A stretch of DNA of 64,000 nt, taken from Erythroxylum novogranatense (Eukaryota; Streptophyta; Magnoliopsida; Malpighiales; Erythroxylaceae). The notes under the pieces were generated by a model, which ran no database searches, was not told the origin of the DNA, and was given only the letters and a program-made list of their open reading frames with translations. Positions 23,428 through 34,259 of this stretch are shown piece by piece. Position 1 is the first letter of the stretch. Each line of letters begins with the position of its first letter. The translations under genes were made by a program, and so were the position numbers. Location: positions 47,322,063 through 47,386,062 of the forward strand of contig CM057233.1 of assembly GCA_029891385.1 (NCBI GenBank). Reading direction: 5' to 3'.

Positions 23428-23643
23428 TGTTGAACAACAAATATTTGTGGAAAAGGTTAAACAATCTTCTTTATTATCTGGTAAATTGCTCTCAAATAAA
23501 ACATGAAATATGTCCATATAAATATCGTCTTACAAAACCAATTCTTCATAAACTAAACTACTATTATTTAACTTAAACAATGACTCTAACTAATAACTCT
23601 AACTAGGACTCTAACAATAATAATTCAAGTTTAATATCTAACA
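23428..23643 (-). repeat. 5' LTR of element B
   Basis: A 216-bp LTR whose plus-strand ends are TGTTGAACAAC and ATATCTAACA. It is adjacent (left) to the tRNA-Met-type primer-binding site. The short length is typical of small copia LTRs. Confidence 0.85.
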
Positions 23644-25506
23644 AGTTAGACAAACCAATAAATCAAAACCCATTTGGTCTGTTTTTGAGTAAGAATCACA
23701 GCATTACCTTACCTTCACTATGATAGGACTCCAAGTGATTATTATTAATTAGATTTTTCTTTTATTTTAAATTGACTTTAGGTTTGATTAGTGAAATTGA
23801 TATTTATTTTTAGGAGGTGATAAATGTATTATTTGTAAAAATTTCAAAATTGACACCAAATTCATTGCAAAAGTTTCAATTTAATTAATAGGTGAATTGG
23901 ATTTGTTTAAAATAAATTTTCAAATATTGAAAAAATTAATTTTGTGGGTAGGAAAGAAGAAAAACATGTCACACACTCTCCACAATTCTTTTGGTCTTTC
24001 TTTTATTTTTCTTCTTGTTTATTTTATTTTAGTAATAAAAGCAATGAGCGCTAAATTCAAATATTCTAATTTAAGGAAATTCAAATTTTAGTTGTAATTA
24101 TTATAAATCTAGATTTTTATTTTTTATTTTATGTTAGTTTATTTTTCGAGTAATCAATATTGGTTGATTTGATAAATAAATTTGATGTTTATTTTATAGA
24201 TGCTCCATAAATTTAGTGATACATAATTATCATGAATTATTGATATGAGTAGCAAATAAGTTATTTCTAAATTTGCATATTTAACTTATGAGAGAACTAA
24301 ATTGAATGATTTTGGTTATCTCAATTATTTAAATTAGGTATAGTTTTTTTCATTAAGCTTGTTGCTATTGTTAGGTCTTGAATTTTTTGAATTTTTTAAA
24401 ATTGTTTAATTGGTTATTATGTTTATATTGGTTTAATTTTATTATTTTAGAATTGGGCCATTAATTAGACATTTGAGGGAAGAATTATAAATTTAAATTA
24501 GAATGAAAGGGTTAGGATTAAGTTAGAAATTAAGTTAGCTTAAGGGGTTAGTTAGTGCCTTATAAGACAAAAGAGGGGTATTTTTGGGAAGGCCATGTTA
24601 GTGAGGGGTATAATGGGAAGTTAAGGAAGAATAAAAAGGCAAAATTAGAAGAGGAGAAGAGGGAACGTCGTGGAAGCCATAGGGAGGAAGAGAGAGAAAA
24701 GTGAAAGAGAGAAGAAAGAAGAAGAAAATCGACAAAGGCTAGGGAAAAGGAGAAAAATTGTGGAAAGAAGAAGAAATCGAGGCTTTCAAGGTAAATTCTA
24801 CTCCTTCTTCTTGCTTTAGTAGAGAAAAATGGGTTGTTGTGTTGAGATGAAGAAATTCTAGAGAGAGAATGGTGTTTGTGTTGGGAATGCTTGGAGGAAG
24901 ACGAAGATGGTAAGATCTATGGGGTTTTTGGGTCTCTAAGCGAGGTGTTGAGTTTTCTAACATGTATGAGTCATGGGTAGATTAAATTGGAACTTGATTA
25001 GGGTTAATTGTGATTTGTTAAGATTATGGAAATTTGGAGAATTTTCCATGGAATTGGAAATTAATGAGAAATTTTGATTGTGTTAGGGAATCAAGAGCCT
25101 ACCCAAGAACAAGAGAAGGGGAACCATTGAAGTTGGGCATTTCAAGGATATAAGGTGGGTAAATTATTTATAGTTGTTGGTAATATGGACAAAAATGCTT
25201 GTATGTGTTGTATGTGCTAAATGGCTTGTTGAATTGTTGTGATGTTGAAATTTCATTGTGATGTATGCCATTGTGATAAAACAATTGAATGGCGATTATG
25301 TCATGTTATGCCTTGACAAATGCTTGACATTTTGATATGATTGTTATGCCATTGAATTGAATTATGGGATTTTGGTATAAGTAAAGCTTGAGAAATTGAG
25401 ATTTAGATATGATTGGTTTGAGCATGAAATTGATTGTGTTTGGGCGAGAAAGGAACCGTTTCGTAGTCAAGTGCACGTCGACAAAAGCCTTCTCCCGACT
25501 GCCCGC

Positions 25507-25910
25507 TTGTGGCCCACGAGATCCGAAAATAGACTCATTTCGTTCACGGTGTAAACTTCGGTTTTACCGTTTTGTTTCACGGAACCCTCGCGCCATATGG
25601 TTGTGCATCTGCATGTTGATGTGATAATCCATGTTTTGAATTGAATTATATCTAATATGTGATGAGGTTATGAATTATGAATTGGATATTGAATTGTGGA
25701 TGTTGAATTTGTGGCCCACGAGATCCGAAAATAGACTCATTTTGTTCACGGTGTAAACTTCGGTTTCACCGTTTTGTTTCACGGAACCCTCGCGCCATAT
25801 GGTTGTGCATCTGCATGTTGATGTGATAATCCATGTTTTGAATTGAATTATATCTAATATGTGATGATATTATGAATTATGAATTGGATATTGAATTGTG
25901 GATGTTGAAT
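25507..25910 (+). repeat. Two tandem 202-bp units
   Basis: Unit starts are 25507 and 25709 (TTGTGGCCCACGAGATCC). The units differ at only a few positions. Each contains the right half of the block conserved in the LTRs at 43540-43720 and 48182-48365, so the duplication involves that conserved part. Confidence 0.9.
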
Positions 25911-26734
25911 TGTCATTGTGAAGTGTATGCTTAATGAGTGTTTATGTGTATATATATGTTTGATTGTGTGGCTCATCGCCAATGGCTATAAATATTTTAG
26001 CCACTGAGCTGTGTAGCTCAACCCAATATTTTTCCCTACTCCTTAGGTGCAGATCGAGAATATCAGTAAATCCTTGCAGGCAATTGGACAATTCCGAGAG
26101 AGTTAGCTTTTGTATTAAGTTAGGAGCTAGATTTTTGAATAGCTTTAAAAGCATATTGAACATTGAGCATCGAATGTATTTTGCAACTTGTGTAATGTCG
26201 ATATGTAATTAAAGCTATGTATGAAAGCTTTGTATGAACTCCATTTTGACTTGGAAATGAATTGAAGATTGAAAAAGTTCCTTTGTGCATGTGCATATTT
26301 ATCTTGTTGTGTGCAATGCTTATTTTAGGTTCCATATGGGTGTACATTGTGTGTTGAATTCATGGGGGAAACTAGGTTAATTTAGGCCATAATGGACAAA
26401 ATGGTCTTTTTGAACTTTGTAGTTTATCCTTTTAATTTTTCAACGGTATAAAGTTTACGAAATTTGGATAACAATGCTAAGAGTTATGGGTTTTGCAAGT
26501 GATGATGTTGTATGGAAGGCTTGAATGTGACAACTTTGGTGAATGATGAGAGTTGTGTGTTGTATGAGATTTTGAGTTGAGAATTGGGAGTTTAATGCAT
26601 TTGAAGTGGAAATTGAATGTTTGTGTAGTGTTATTTCACTTGAAGGGTTGAATTTGGGGAGTTATGAGTGTATATGGTGTTAGGATTAGAGGTTGGAAGC
26701 ATTGAGAGGCTTGAAAGCGGTTTTGGATCATGCA

Positions 26735-26909
26735 TGTCCGTTAAATGGACATGGATGTCCATGACCTTCTCGAGTGAAAAAGAGTCTCAGCCCAGTGTAT
26801 GTCCGTTAAACGGACATGGATGTCCATTTAACGGACATTCTCGGATGAAAAAGGGGTTTTTGGCCCGTGTGTGTCCGTTAAACGGACATGCATGTCCATT
26901 TAACGGACA
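26735..26909. repeat. Nested palindromes with TGTCCGTTAAACGGACA
   Basis: 17-mers of the form TGTCCGTTAAACGGACA lie at 26735-26751 (one change), 26800-26816 and 26872-26888. The last two are each followed after four bases by TGTCCATTTAACGGACA (26821-26837, 26893-26909). Each pair is itself an inverted repeat of about 38 bp centred on ATGSAT. Pairs recur at about 65-72 bp with a partly conserved spacer (TTCTCG...GAAAAAG). Confidence 0.95.
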
Positions 26910-27746
26910 GCCTCGGGTCAGCTACAGTAAATCGTGATTTTTACTACTTTAGAGGCTGAATCACGCTTCGAGGTCTTCATAAGAGTTGTAGATCTAGATG
27001 TCTTCTTTCCAATGGTATAAAAGCGAAATCAATCCGACATTTCTAGAAGAAGTTATGAAAATCGCGCCAAGACATGTTCAGTTGGAATAAGGACATGAAC
27101 ATATTGGATTCTCTTGACCATAACTTCTTCGTCCGACCTCCAAATTGAGTGATTCTTGAAGCATTGGATTTATAACACGCTTTGCTACCTTACCATAAAA
27201 ATTGGTAGCTTTTGGCTTTAAATTCGAAAGGATTGATTGAAAGTAAGTGAGGGTTCGTTGAAATGACCCTATATGGAAACCCACTTACGCTTTTTGTTTC
27301 CGAATCGGATAGTTGGGCTCAGAGAACGGGGTCCAATACCTTGGTTGGGCTTCGAGAACGGGGTCCAACAGCTATAATCTAATGGATATGGAATGAATGG
27401 TAAGTTTTGGTTTGAATGCTAGGCTTAGACCAATTAATTTAGGAATTGAGACTTATTATGGTTATCTTAATAGGAATTGTGAAAATTATTCTTTTTAGAA
27501 CAATGATTAAAGTTATATTGGATGAGATCCCTTAGAATTGGAGCTAAGTAAAATTGATTTTTTTTATTTAGTTGATTTATTTTGACTCATTAAATTTTAG
27601 TTTATTTGCTAATTATTCATAAACTCTAATTTTGTTTTGTCAATTGAAATTAAGAAATTATTTTTTGAGTTCTCTTGTGATTCAACTTAATTCCAGGATT
27701 ACTATAAGAGTTTAATATTTTGAGAACTTCAACAACTTGTCCAAAA

Positions 27747-27765
27747 TTTTGACACTATTGTTATG
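27747..27765 (+). other. Decayed primer-binding site of the Athila-like element
   Basis: The sequence TTTTGACACTATTGTTATGG lies where Athila elements carry a TTTGGCGCCGTTGCCGGGG-type site. Nearly all differences are C-to-T or G-to-A, mostly at CpG or CHG sites. Identification rests on position and on this pattern. Confidence 0.5.
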
Positions 27766-27849
27766 GAACTATTTTAGTTTTTAGTTCATTATGTTATTTT
27801 CCAATTTACTACTATCTTCTTGTCTTGTATGACTTGTTCTTCTCAGATA

Positions 27850-28905
27850 AATAAATTGAAATATAACCCTGTAATTGAGAAGACGCATCGTTTAAGAAAA
27901 GAGATTAAGCAAGGAAAAGGTCATCTACCTCCAGAAGTGAAAGTTGAGATAGACTTAACAGTTGGTGGAGAATCTAATTGTTAAGAAGTTGAATAAAAGA
28001 TGACAAATCCTAACATTAGAACATTAAGGGGCTTAGTGTTACCAAATTTGAATCAACATCCTTATTCATAAGATTTCTTGATGTTGAGCTAAATTTCAAA
28101 TTGAAATTTGGTTTAGTTCACTTCTTATCTTTAATAGTCTTTGCAAATGAAGATCCACATAAGCACTTGAAATAATTCCATGTTGTTTGTTATGGAATGA
28201 AGCTAGAAGAGTGATGGAAGAACAAATTAATCTCAAAGTCTTTTTATTCTCATTGAAAGATAAGGCGAAGCATTTCCCTCTTGCTTAGTGACAACATAGA
28301 ATGCATTGAAAATATTATTCTTGGAGAAATTCTTTCCTGCATTATGACCTGACAATATAAGAAAGGAGATATGTGAGATAAGACAATTCACTAGAGAAAT
28401 ATTGTATAAATGTTGGGAGAAGTTTAAGGAGTTCTCTATTAGTTGCCCATACCATTAGATTCTTAACCAAATTTTGATTCAGTAATTCTATAAAAGGCTA
28501 CTACCAATGGATAGGAGTATGGTAGATCCAACTAGTTTGTCAAATGACTATAGGTCAATTACAATTGGCATAAGTATGCAAAATATGTTCATTTCCATGG
28601 GCATCCTATAGATATTTGCCTTACATTGCAATAAGACTCCCTTCAAAAAGCTAACATAGTAAGAGGATTTCTTGGTCAACCTCAACGAATGTATGACCTT
28701 TATTCTAATCATTATAATCCAGGATAGAGGGATTATCTGAATTATAGCTTTGAAATCAAGGAGATCAATAAAGTATCAACTTCACAATTTCAATAGACAA
28801 CCTTAAGCACTTATACATGTTCAATTTCAATCTTAAAATTCAAGTATGTCTTTAGATGAAATTGTTAAGGCACTTGCTACTAAGAATCTTAAACTGTTAT
28901 ATGAT
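27850..28905 (+). pseudogene. Athila-like gag remnant
   Basis: Read through stops, the frame gives NPVIEKTHRLRKEIKQGKG near the start, then FSLKDKAKHFPLA (about 28255-28290), EVYKRL-like FYKRLLPMDRSMVDP (about 28483-28530) and YSNHYNPG*RDYLNYS (about 28706-28750). These follow the order of Athila/Tat gag proteins. Stops and frameshifts are frequent; it is an old fossil. Confidence 0.6.
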
Positions 28906-30279
28906 CAACTCCTTTTTTGTTTTGCAATATGTGTTTTTTACAAGTTTTTTCACATTAGATCATCATTTTAAAGATATTGTGAAGTCAATTCTAATGAGAA
29001 TATTTTTTTAAAAAACACTGAATGCAGATTTGGACATATGAACTAACTAAAGTTGGAAGCTGATCAACTGGTTCTATTTTTCTATTCCTAGCTTCTCCAT
29101 TTTATTTGACTTGATTACTTTTTATTTGGTCTCCTTCTATTTCTCTGTCTCTCTTCTTAATCTCCTCTCTCCTTAAAGTTGGTGTCTTTATAATGATTTC
29201 TTGCCAAGACTCTACCCTTATCAAGATCAAAGTTTAAAGCTTTCATCTTTGTCAAGATCAGAAGTTCAAATGCTGTATTTTTTGAAGTATATTGAAATAT
29301 TTGTTTATCTTCACCAACTGCTCTGCCTCTCACCACCATTATGTGCTTCAATTATATATTTCATCTCCTGTTCACAAAATAGATACTCATTATTCTTAAA
29401 AAATCATATCTTTTTTTTATTATCTTTCACTATATCAAAGCTTCAAAGTAGTAAAGATCCAACCTTTTTGCTCTAAAGAGTCATTAGAGCTCCAGTTCTA
29501 TCTATCTATATCTCTTTAATTTACTTACTATAACTTCATTTTTTTAAACCTAATTTTGGATTTCGCAAGTTTAGATCTTTTTTTCAAGTACCAGAAATGC
29601 TTCTCACTATAACTCTTATCTTGCTCATATTGTAGCTCCTTAAACTCTTTGATGTTTTCGAGTTCATCATATGGTTTTTCATAAATTATTAATTTATCTT
29701 TTGTGTGGTTTCTAGGTTTTTGGTTTGTCTAATTTTCATAAAACTATAATATTTTGTTGGCATTGTTTTGTTCCAGCATGATTTGTTTCTTGATGCCAAT
29801 TTTGTGTGTTTATTAGTGCTTCTTGTTAATATACTTTTCATTTAGGGTAGTCATAAAATCCCCTGGCTTATTATGTGACCTAGTTTTAATTGGACTTAAG
29901 AGTTATTAAGTAGATTGGATACTATTGTTGTTTTTCTTAGTCCTTTGCACTTGTTTTCTTCATAAAACTTTCCATATGGTCTAGTTTTACTATCCCTTCA
30001 ACTCTTTTTGTTTATAACTTTCAATATTTTGTTTTTTCTGTTTTAACTGTTCAATTTTAGATTTTATCATTTTGCATAATCCTAATTGCAAGTAGTATGT
30101 GAGATTCGGGAACAAAAAAGTTTTGATTTGCTTGCAATCTTGTGTATTTGTGATTTTGATGCGCTTTTTGAAATTTATTAGTAATCATCGTCTCCTCTAT
30201 CGAGTTATTTTGAAGTCTTTTAGGGACTTTTGGACTTGTGTTCTTTAACTGGGGTTGGGCTTTGGGATATAATTTGGTG
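28906..30279. other. AT-rich stretch without recognised genes
   Basis: No coding similarity, LTR or tandem repeat was recognised. The short open frames at 29201-29476 and 30057-30308 have no domain. It lies between the Athila-like gag and the SIRE-like copia and may be a further unrecognised insertion. Confidence 0.4.
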
Positions 30280-30284
30280 GCTTT

Positions 30285-31361
30285 TGTTGGACCAATGGTG
30301 GTTGGCAAATTAAATTCCTTTATGTTTTGATAATAATAAAATATATAGAATTAGTTAAGGAATTATTTCAGGTAATTTGGATTCAAATACATCAAGACTA
30401 TATCAATCTTGAATTGGCAAGACATAAATCAAGGTGAAATCAAGAAGGAAATAATCTTCATCATGTTAGAAACATTAATAATGAAGATTAAGAAGATTTG
30501 ATTGGATATAACCGTTGAAGCCAACATAAGTCGACTAGTACATCATAAGTCGACTAATATATCAAAGATCTGTCAGGTTGAGAACAACACAAGTCGACTA
30601 ATAGACTATAAGTTGACTTATCGTAGGATACAAGTCGACTTACACTGCATAAGTCGACTTATAGAAGAGCAAAGATAAAGTTTTATGAAAACCGTTGTTA
30701 CAAGTCGACTTACACACCACGACAAGTCGACTTATGAGTATAGCGAACTAATTCTAACAAAGTCAATTGTCACAAATGGAAAGGAGGGAGTTAAGGAACG
30801 GTCATATGAAATTATGCAACGGCTAGAAGAGTTAACCAACATTCATATTCCTCTCTAAACTCTGTATAAAGGGTGGATAATCAGGTGTACATGGACGGAA
30901 GTCTGATTAGCTAAATTACTTCACCTTGGTTCCAAAATTGTTTCTTATTGTTCCTAAGCTTATCTCATATTTGTATTGAGCATTGTTCTATCTTTTTCAT
31001 CTCATTTTACTTGGGCTATTTGAGTGATCAGTGAAAGGTCACTTGTGAGGTAGGATTTGTGCCGGAAAACAAATCGTTTGTAAAGGTAGCTTGAGCTGGA
31101 AATTAAGCGGTATTGTAAGAAGTTCACACTCAACTAAAAAGTGTATAGTAAAGTGGTTTGTCAAATCCTAAGTGGGAGCTTAGGTAGAGGACGTAGGTCT
31201 TAGCACCGAACCTTTATAAAAACAGTGTTTGCTCTTCTTCCCTACTCTTTACATTTAAATTTGTTTAAATTGTTTTTGTGTGAATTAACTTCTGATTTTA
31301 TTGTAGAATTTTTACAAAAAGCTTTAAATATCTATTCAACCCCCCTTCTAGATCGTTTACA
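30285..31361 (+). repeat. 5' LTR of element D, with AAGTCGACTW palindromes
   Basis: Begins TGTTGGACCAATGG and ends TAGATCGTTTACA. The array at 30528-30736 has seven GTCGAC sites in AAGTCGACT(A/T) context plus one GTTGAC variant. All lie in the first 450 bases, the expected U3 part upstream of the presumed transcription start (a TATAAAGGGTGG-like stretch lies near 30866). Confidence 0.95.
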
Positions 31362-31363
31362 AT

Positions 31364-31377
31364 TGGTATCAGAGCAG
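31364..31377 (+). other. Primer-binding site of element D
   Basis: TGGTATCAGAGCAG lies two bases after the LTR; it is the standard initiator-tRNA-Met complement. Confidence 0.9.
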
Positions 31378-31390
31378 AAGTATCCAGGGA

Positions 31391-33090
31391 TGACACACAA
31401 CAATCTAGCGGAAGAAGGTAACACTAATAATCGCCCTCCTTTGTTTAATGGTTCTAACTACTCTTCTTGAAAAAATCCTATGAAGTATTATATTATAAGC
31501 GAGGTAGTAGAATATTGGAAGATCATCATCTTCGGTCCACAAGAACCGTTGAAAGAAAATGGTGAGTTAAAAACGGAGCTGGAGTACGACAACAATGATT
31601 GGAAGCAAGCCTACATCAACGCGAAAGCTATGAAACTGATATATTGTGCTCTCACGGTTGAGGAAAGAAATCGAGTAAACTCCTGTACCAGCGCTAAAGA
31701 AATGTGGGAAAGACTTCGCATCACTCATGAAGGAACTAATCAAGTTCAGGAAACAAAGATCAACATGCTTCTCCATGACTATGAAATGTTTGTCATGAAG
31801 GAAGGTGAGTCTATTTCCACTATGCTTGATCGTTTTGTAGAAATCATAAATGGATTAGGCAACCTTGGAAAGCATATGACGGATAGCGAGAAGGTGAAGA
31901 AGATTCTTCGCTCACTACCGAAAGAATGGGACTCACAAGTCACCGCTATTATAGAGTCCAAGGATCTCAATCATTTGGAATTCATCGCCTTGGTGGGATC
32001 ACTCATCAACTATGAGATCATTCTCAAATCAAGAGGAGGTAGAGGTACGTCACAAAAGTCAATTGCTTTAAAAGCTAATGCTTCTTCTCTTGATGAAAGT
32101 GATGAAGAAATAGATGAAGAAGATGAAGACGAAGAAATAGCAATGTATGCCAGAAATTTGAGAAAGTTCAAAGGACTACTCAAAAATAGGAGGAAAGAAT
32201 TAAATGGTGAAAGAAATGGAGAAAGAAAGAAGTTTGCCATGGAAAGAAGATCAAAGGGGTATGATGAAAAGAAGAGCAATGAAGAATGTTGGAAATGTGA
32301 AAAAAGGGGACATCATGCTAGAGAATGCAAAAGCTCATCTTCCACTTCAAATTTCTAGAAAAGTGACAAATATGAAAAAGAGAAAAAGAAAGCTAGCCTA
32401 GTAGCCACTTGGAGTGATGATGAAGAAGCATACCAAAACAATGATGAAAACAACTTATCACTTATGACAAATAACTCCTCAACAAGTGATGATGAAGATG
32501 AGGTAAATTTCATTGATCAAGATCTTAGAGATTCGTTTAATGCTTTACAAATTGATTTTGAAGAAGCTACTGAAATCAACAAGAAATTGAGAAAGAAAAT
32601 AAGGGAATTAGTTGTTGAAAATAGTGCTTTACATGAGACTATTGATTATTTAGATTATCCTAAGGAAGATCATTCTGCATGTCTTGTTGAAAAGGAAAAT
32701 CTTATTTGTGAGCTTGATAGACTTAGAAAGGAATTTTCTTATGTGGTTGAAAAATTTGCTAATGGAAACGAAAAGTTTGAAAACTTGTTATCTTTGCAAA
32801 GATATTCAATTTCTAAACATGGATTAGGATATGATCTCTTTAATAGAGATTGTTCCTTGATTTCTAAATTCACTAAGGATGGAAAAGTTGCTCAATGTGC
32901 TATATGCTTGAAAGATGCTCATATAGAACTTGTATGCAAAAGTATTAGGAGATGTGTTAAGGTTAAGAAAATTTGGGTGTTAAAAGGCACAACACCTCCT
33001 AATGTGGTTTATATGGCTTACCAAAATGGACCCAAAATGGCTTGGGTACCTATAAGAAGAAAGGATGTTCCTACTGTAGGTACAAGCAAG
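31391..33090 (+). pseudogene. Element D gag, two stops
   Basis: Starts at the ATG at 31391 (MTHNNLAEEGNTNNRPPLFN). A TGA at 31468-31470 replaces the Trp usual in this motif. The open part 31480-32358 carries the UBN2-type gag core (WERLRITHEGTNQVQETKI; ILRSLPKEWDSQVTAI), an acidic patch and a CCHC zinc knuckle CWKCEKRGHHAREC. After another stop, 32464-33090 continues as an acidic then coiled-coil-like segment (EATEINKKLRKKIRELVVEN). Gag packages the element RNA in the cytoplasm. Confidence 0.85.
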
Positions 33091-33112
33091 GGATGAAGAA
33101 CCATCAAGCACT

Positions 33113-34200
33113 TGGTACATTGATAATGGATGTTCAAGGCACATGAGTGGAGACAAGAACCTATTTGCAGAAATTAAACCAAAGAATCAAGGTTATTTCA
33201 CTTTTGGAGACAACAACAAAGGTAAAGTCATTGGTATTGGTAAAGTGGGTAAGGAACTTTTGCCTACCATTGACAATGTTTTGCTTGTTGATGGTTTGAA
33301 ACATAATTTGTTAAGTGTTTCTCAACTATGTGATATGAATTTTAATGTAGTTTTTGAATCATCACATTGCATGGTTAAGAAGGATGATCATGTTGCTTTC
33401 ATTGGTTTGAGACATGGAAATACATACATTGTCGATTTACATGATGATAGCTCTTTTAATGAAAAGTGTTTGGAGACATTAAAAGAAAATGCATTCTTAT
33501 GGCATAGAAAATAAGGACATGCTCCTTTGACTTTAATTTTTAAGCTTTCGAAAAATGACATTGTGAGAGGTTTGCGTAAGATAAAATTTGTTAAAGATCA
33601 CTTATGTGAATCTTGTTTAAAAGGCAAACATGCTAGAGAATCTTTCAAACCAAACAAAGAAATTTGCACATCTAGAATTCTTAAACTTGTTCATATGGAT
33701 TTGATTGGAGCATCTAGACATGCTAGTCTTAGTGGTAAATTATATATCCTTGTTATTGTGGATGATTTTTCTAGATTTACTTAGGTGAGATTTCTTGCGA
33801 ATAAAAGTGTTGCTTTTTACGAATTTACTAAGTGGTGTAGGTTGGTTCAAAATGAGAAAAATTTGACAATTGTTGCTATTAGAACCGATCATGGAGGTGA
33901 ATTTGAGTGTGAACCATTTGAAAGTCTTTGCGACAAATATGGAATGGAGCACAATTTCTCAACACCAAGAACACCACAACAAAATGGTGAGAAAGGAAGA
34001 ATCGCTCTCTTGAAGAAATGAGTATAACTATGTTAAATGAGTACAATTTTCCTAAGTCATTTTGGGCAGAAGTAATCAATACCGCGTGTTATGTCATCAA
34101 TAGGGTGCATTTATGAAGAGACAAAAATAAGACACCATACGAGCTTTGGAAAAGTAAGAAACCCAATATTTCTTATTTTCATCCTTTGGCTGTAAAGTTT
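33113..34200 (+). pseudogene. Element D protease and integrase remnant
   Basis: The protease site reads WYIDNGCSRHMSG, with the catalytic triplet DNG at 33122-33130 where the family has Asp-Ser/Thr-Gly; a single G-to-A would explain it. The pre-integrase zinc region (CESCLKGKHARESF) and integrase core follow: LVHMDLIG, ILVIVDDFSRFT, then a TAG where Trp is expected (33782), TDHGGEFE and TPRTPQQNG. A frameshift near 33990 and a further stop near 34116 break the C-terminus. Confidence 0.85.
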
Positions 34201-34259
34201 TTATTCATAATAATGGAAAGAAAAATTTAGAAAAATTTGATTCAAAATCTGATGTTGGT

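Larger units (their letters stand above)
6917..23643 (-). mobile_element. Minus-strand Ty1/copia element B, interrupted twice in its 3' LTR
   Basis: The 5' LTR is 23428-23643. The copia-type primer-binding site lies just left of it, at about 23415-23427 (minus-strand TGGTATCAAAGCC). The coding remnant runs leftward to about 19840. A purine tract (minus-strand AAGAGAGGG, 19818-19826) precedes the 3' LTR start at 19817. That LTR is in three pieces: 19746-19817, 16925-16996 and 6917-7055. The two gaps are exactly the insertions 7056-16924 and 16997-19745, each with its own 5-bp duplication. No matching TSD was found for this element itself (GTGAA against GTTAG). Confidence 0.85.
24369..27370 (+). 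mobile_element. Gypsy-type solo LTR, 3.0 kb, TSD GCTAT
   Basis: Ends TGTTAGGTCTTG...GGGGTCCAACA are bounded by GCTAT at 24364-24368 and 27371-27375. No coding region and no partner LTR. Removing it restores continuity with the homologous region at 61482-62300. It shares a conserved block with the LTRs at 41014-49567, here partly duplicated in tandem (25507-25910), and holds its own palindrome cluster (26735-26909). The last 26 bases or so of the LTR are present twice (27312-27337 and 27344-27369). It is related to Tekay/Del-type long LTRs by layout; the lineage is inferred. Confidence 0.92.
23818..27745 (+). repeat. Probable 5' LTR of an old Athila-like Ty3/gypsy element (interrupted)
   Basis: Starts TGATAA, is interrupted by the solo LTR at 24369-27370, and resumes at 27376, giving about 920 bp of its own sequence. 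It is alignable by eye, with many differences, to 61482-62300, which also starts TGATAA. It ends just before a decayed primer-binding site (27747-27765) that is followed by Athila-type gag. The boundaries are approximate. Confidence 0.6.

Noticed and set aside
6917..23643. Target-site duplication for copia element B
   Set aside because: The 5 bases flanking the two outer ends (GTGAA and GTTAG) do not match. One border may have been altered by the repeat duplication at 6835-6980.
25409..25624. Conserved small protein shared with 43542-43748 and 48184-48390
   Set aside because: Translations look alike, but one-base indels between copies shift and restore the frame, and the open frames lie in LTRs. 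DNA-level conservation explains the similarity.
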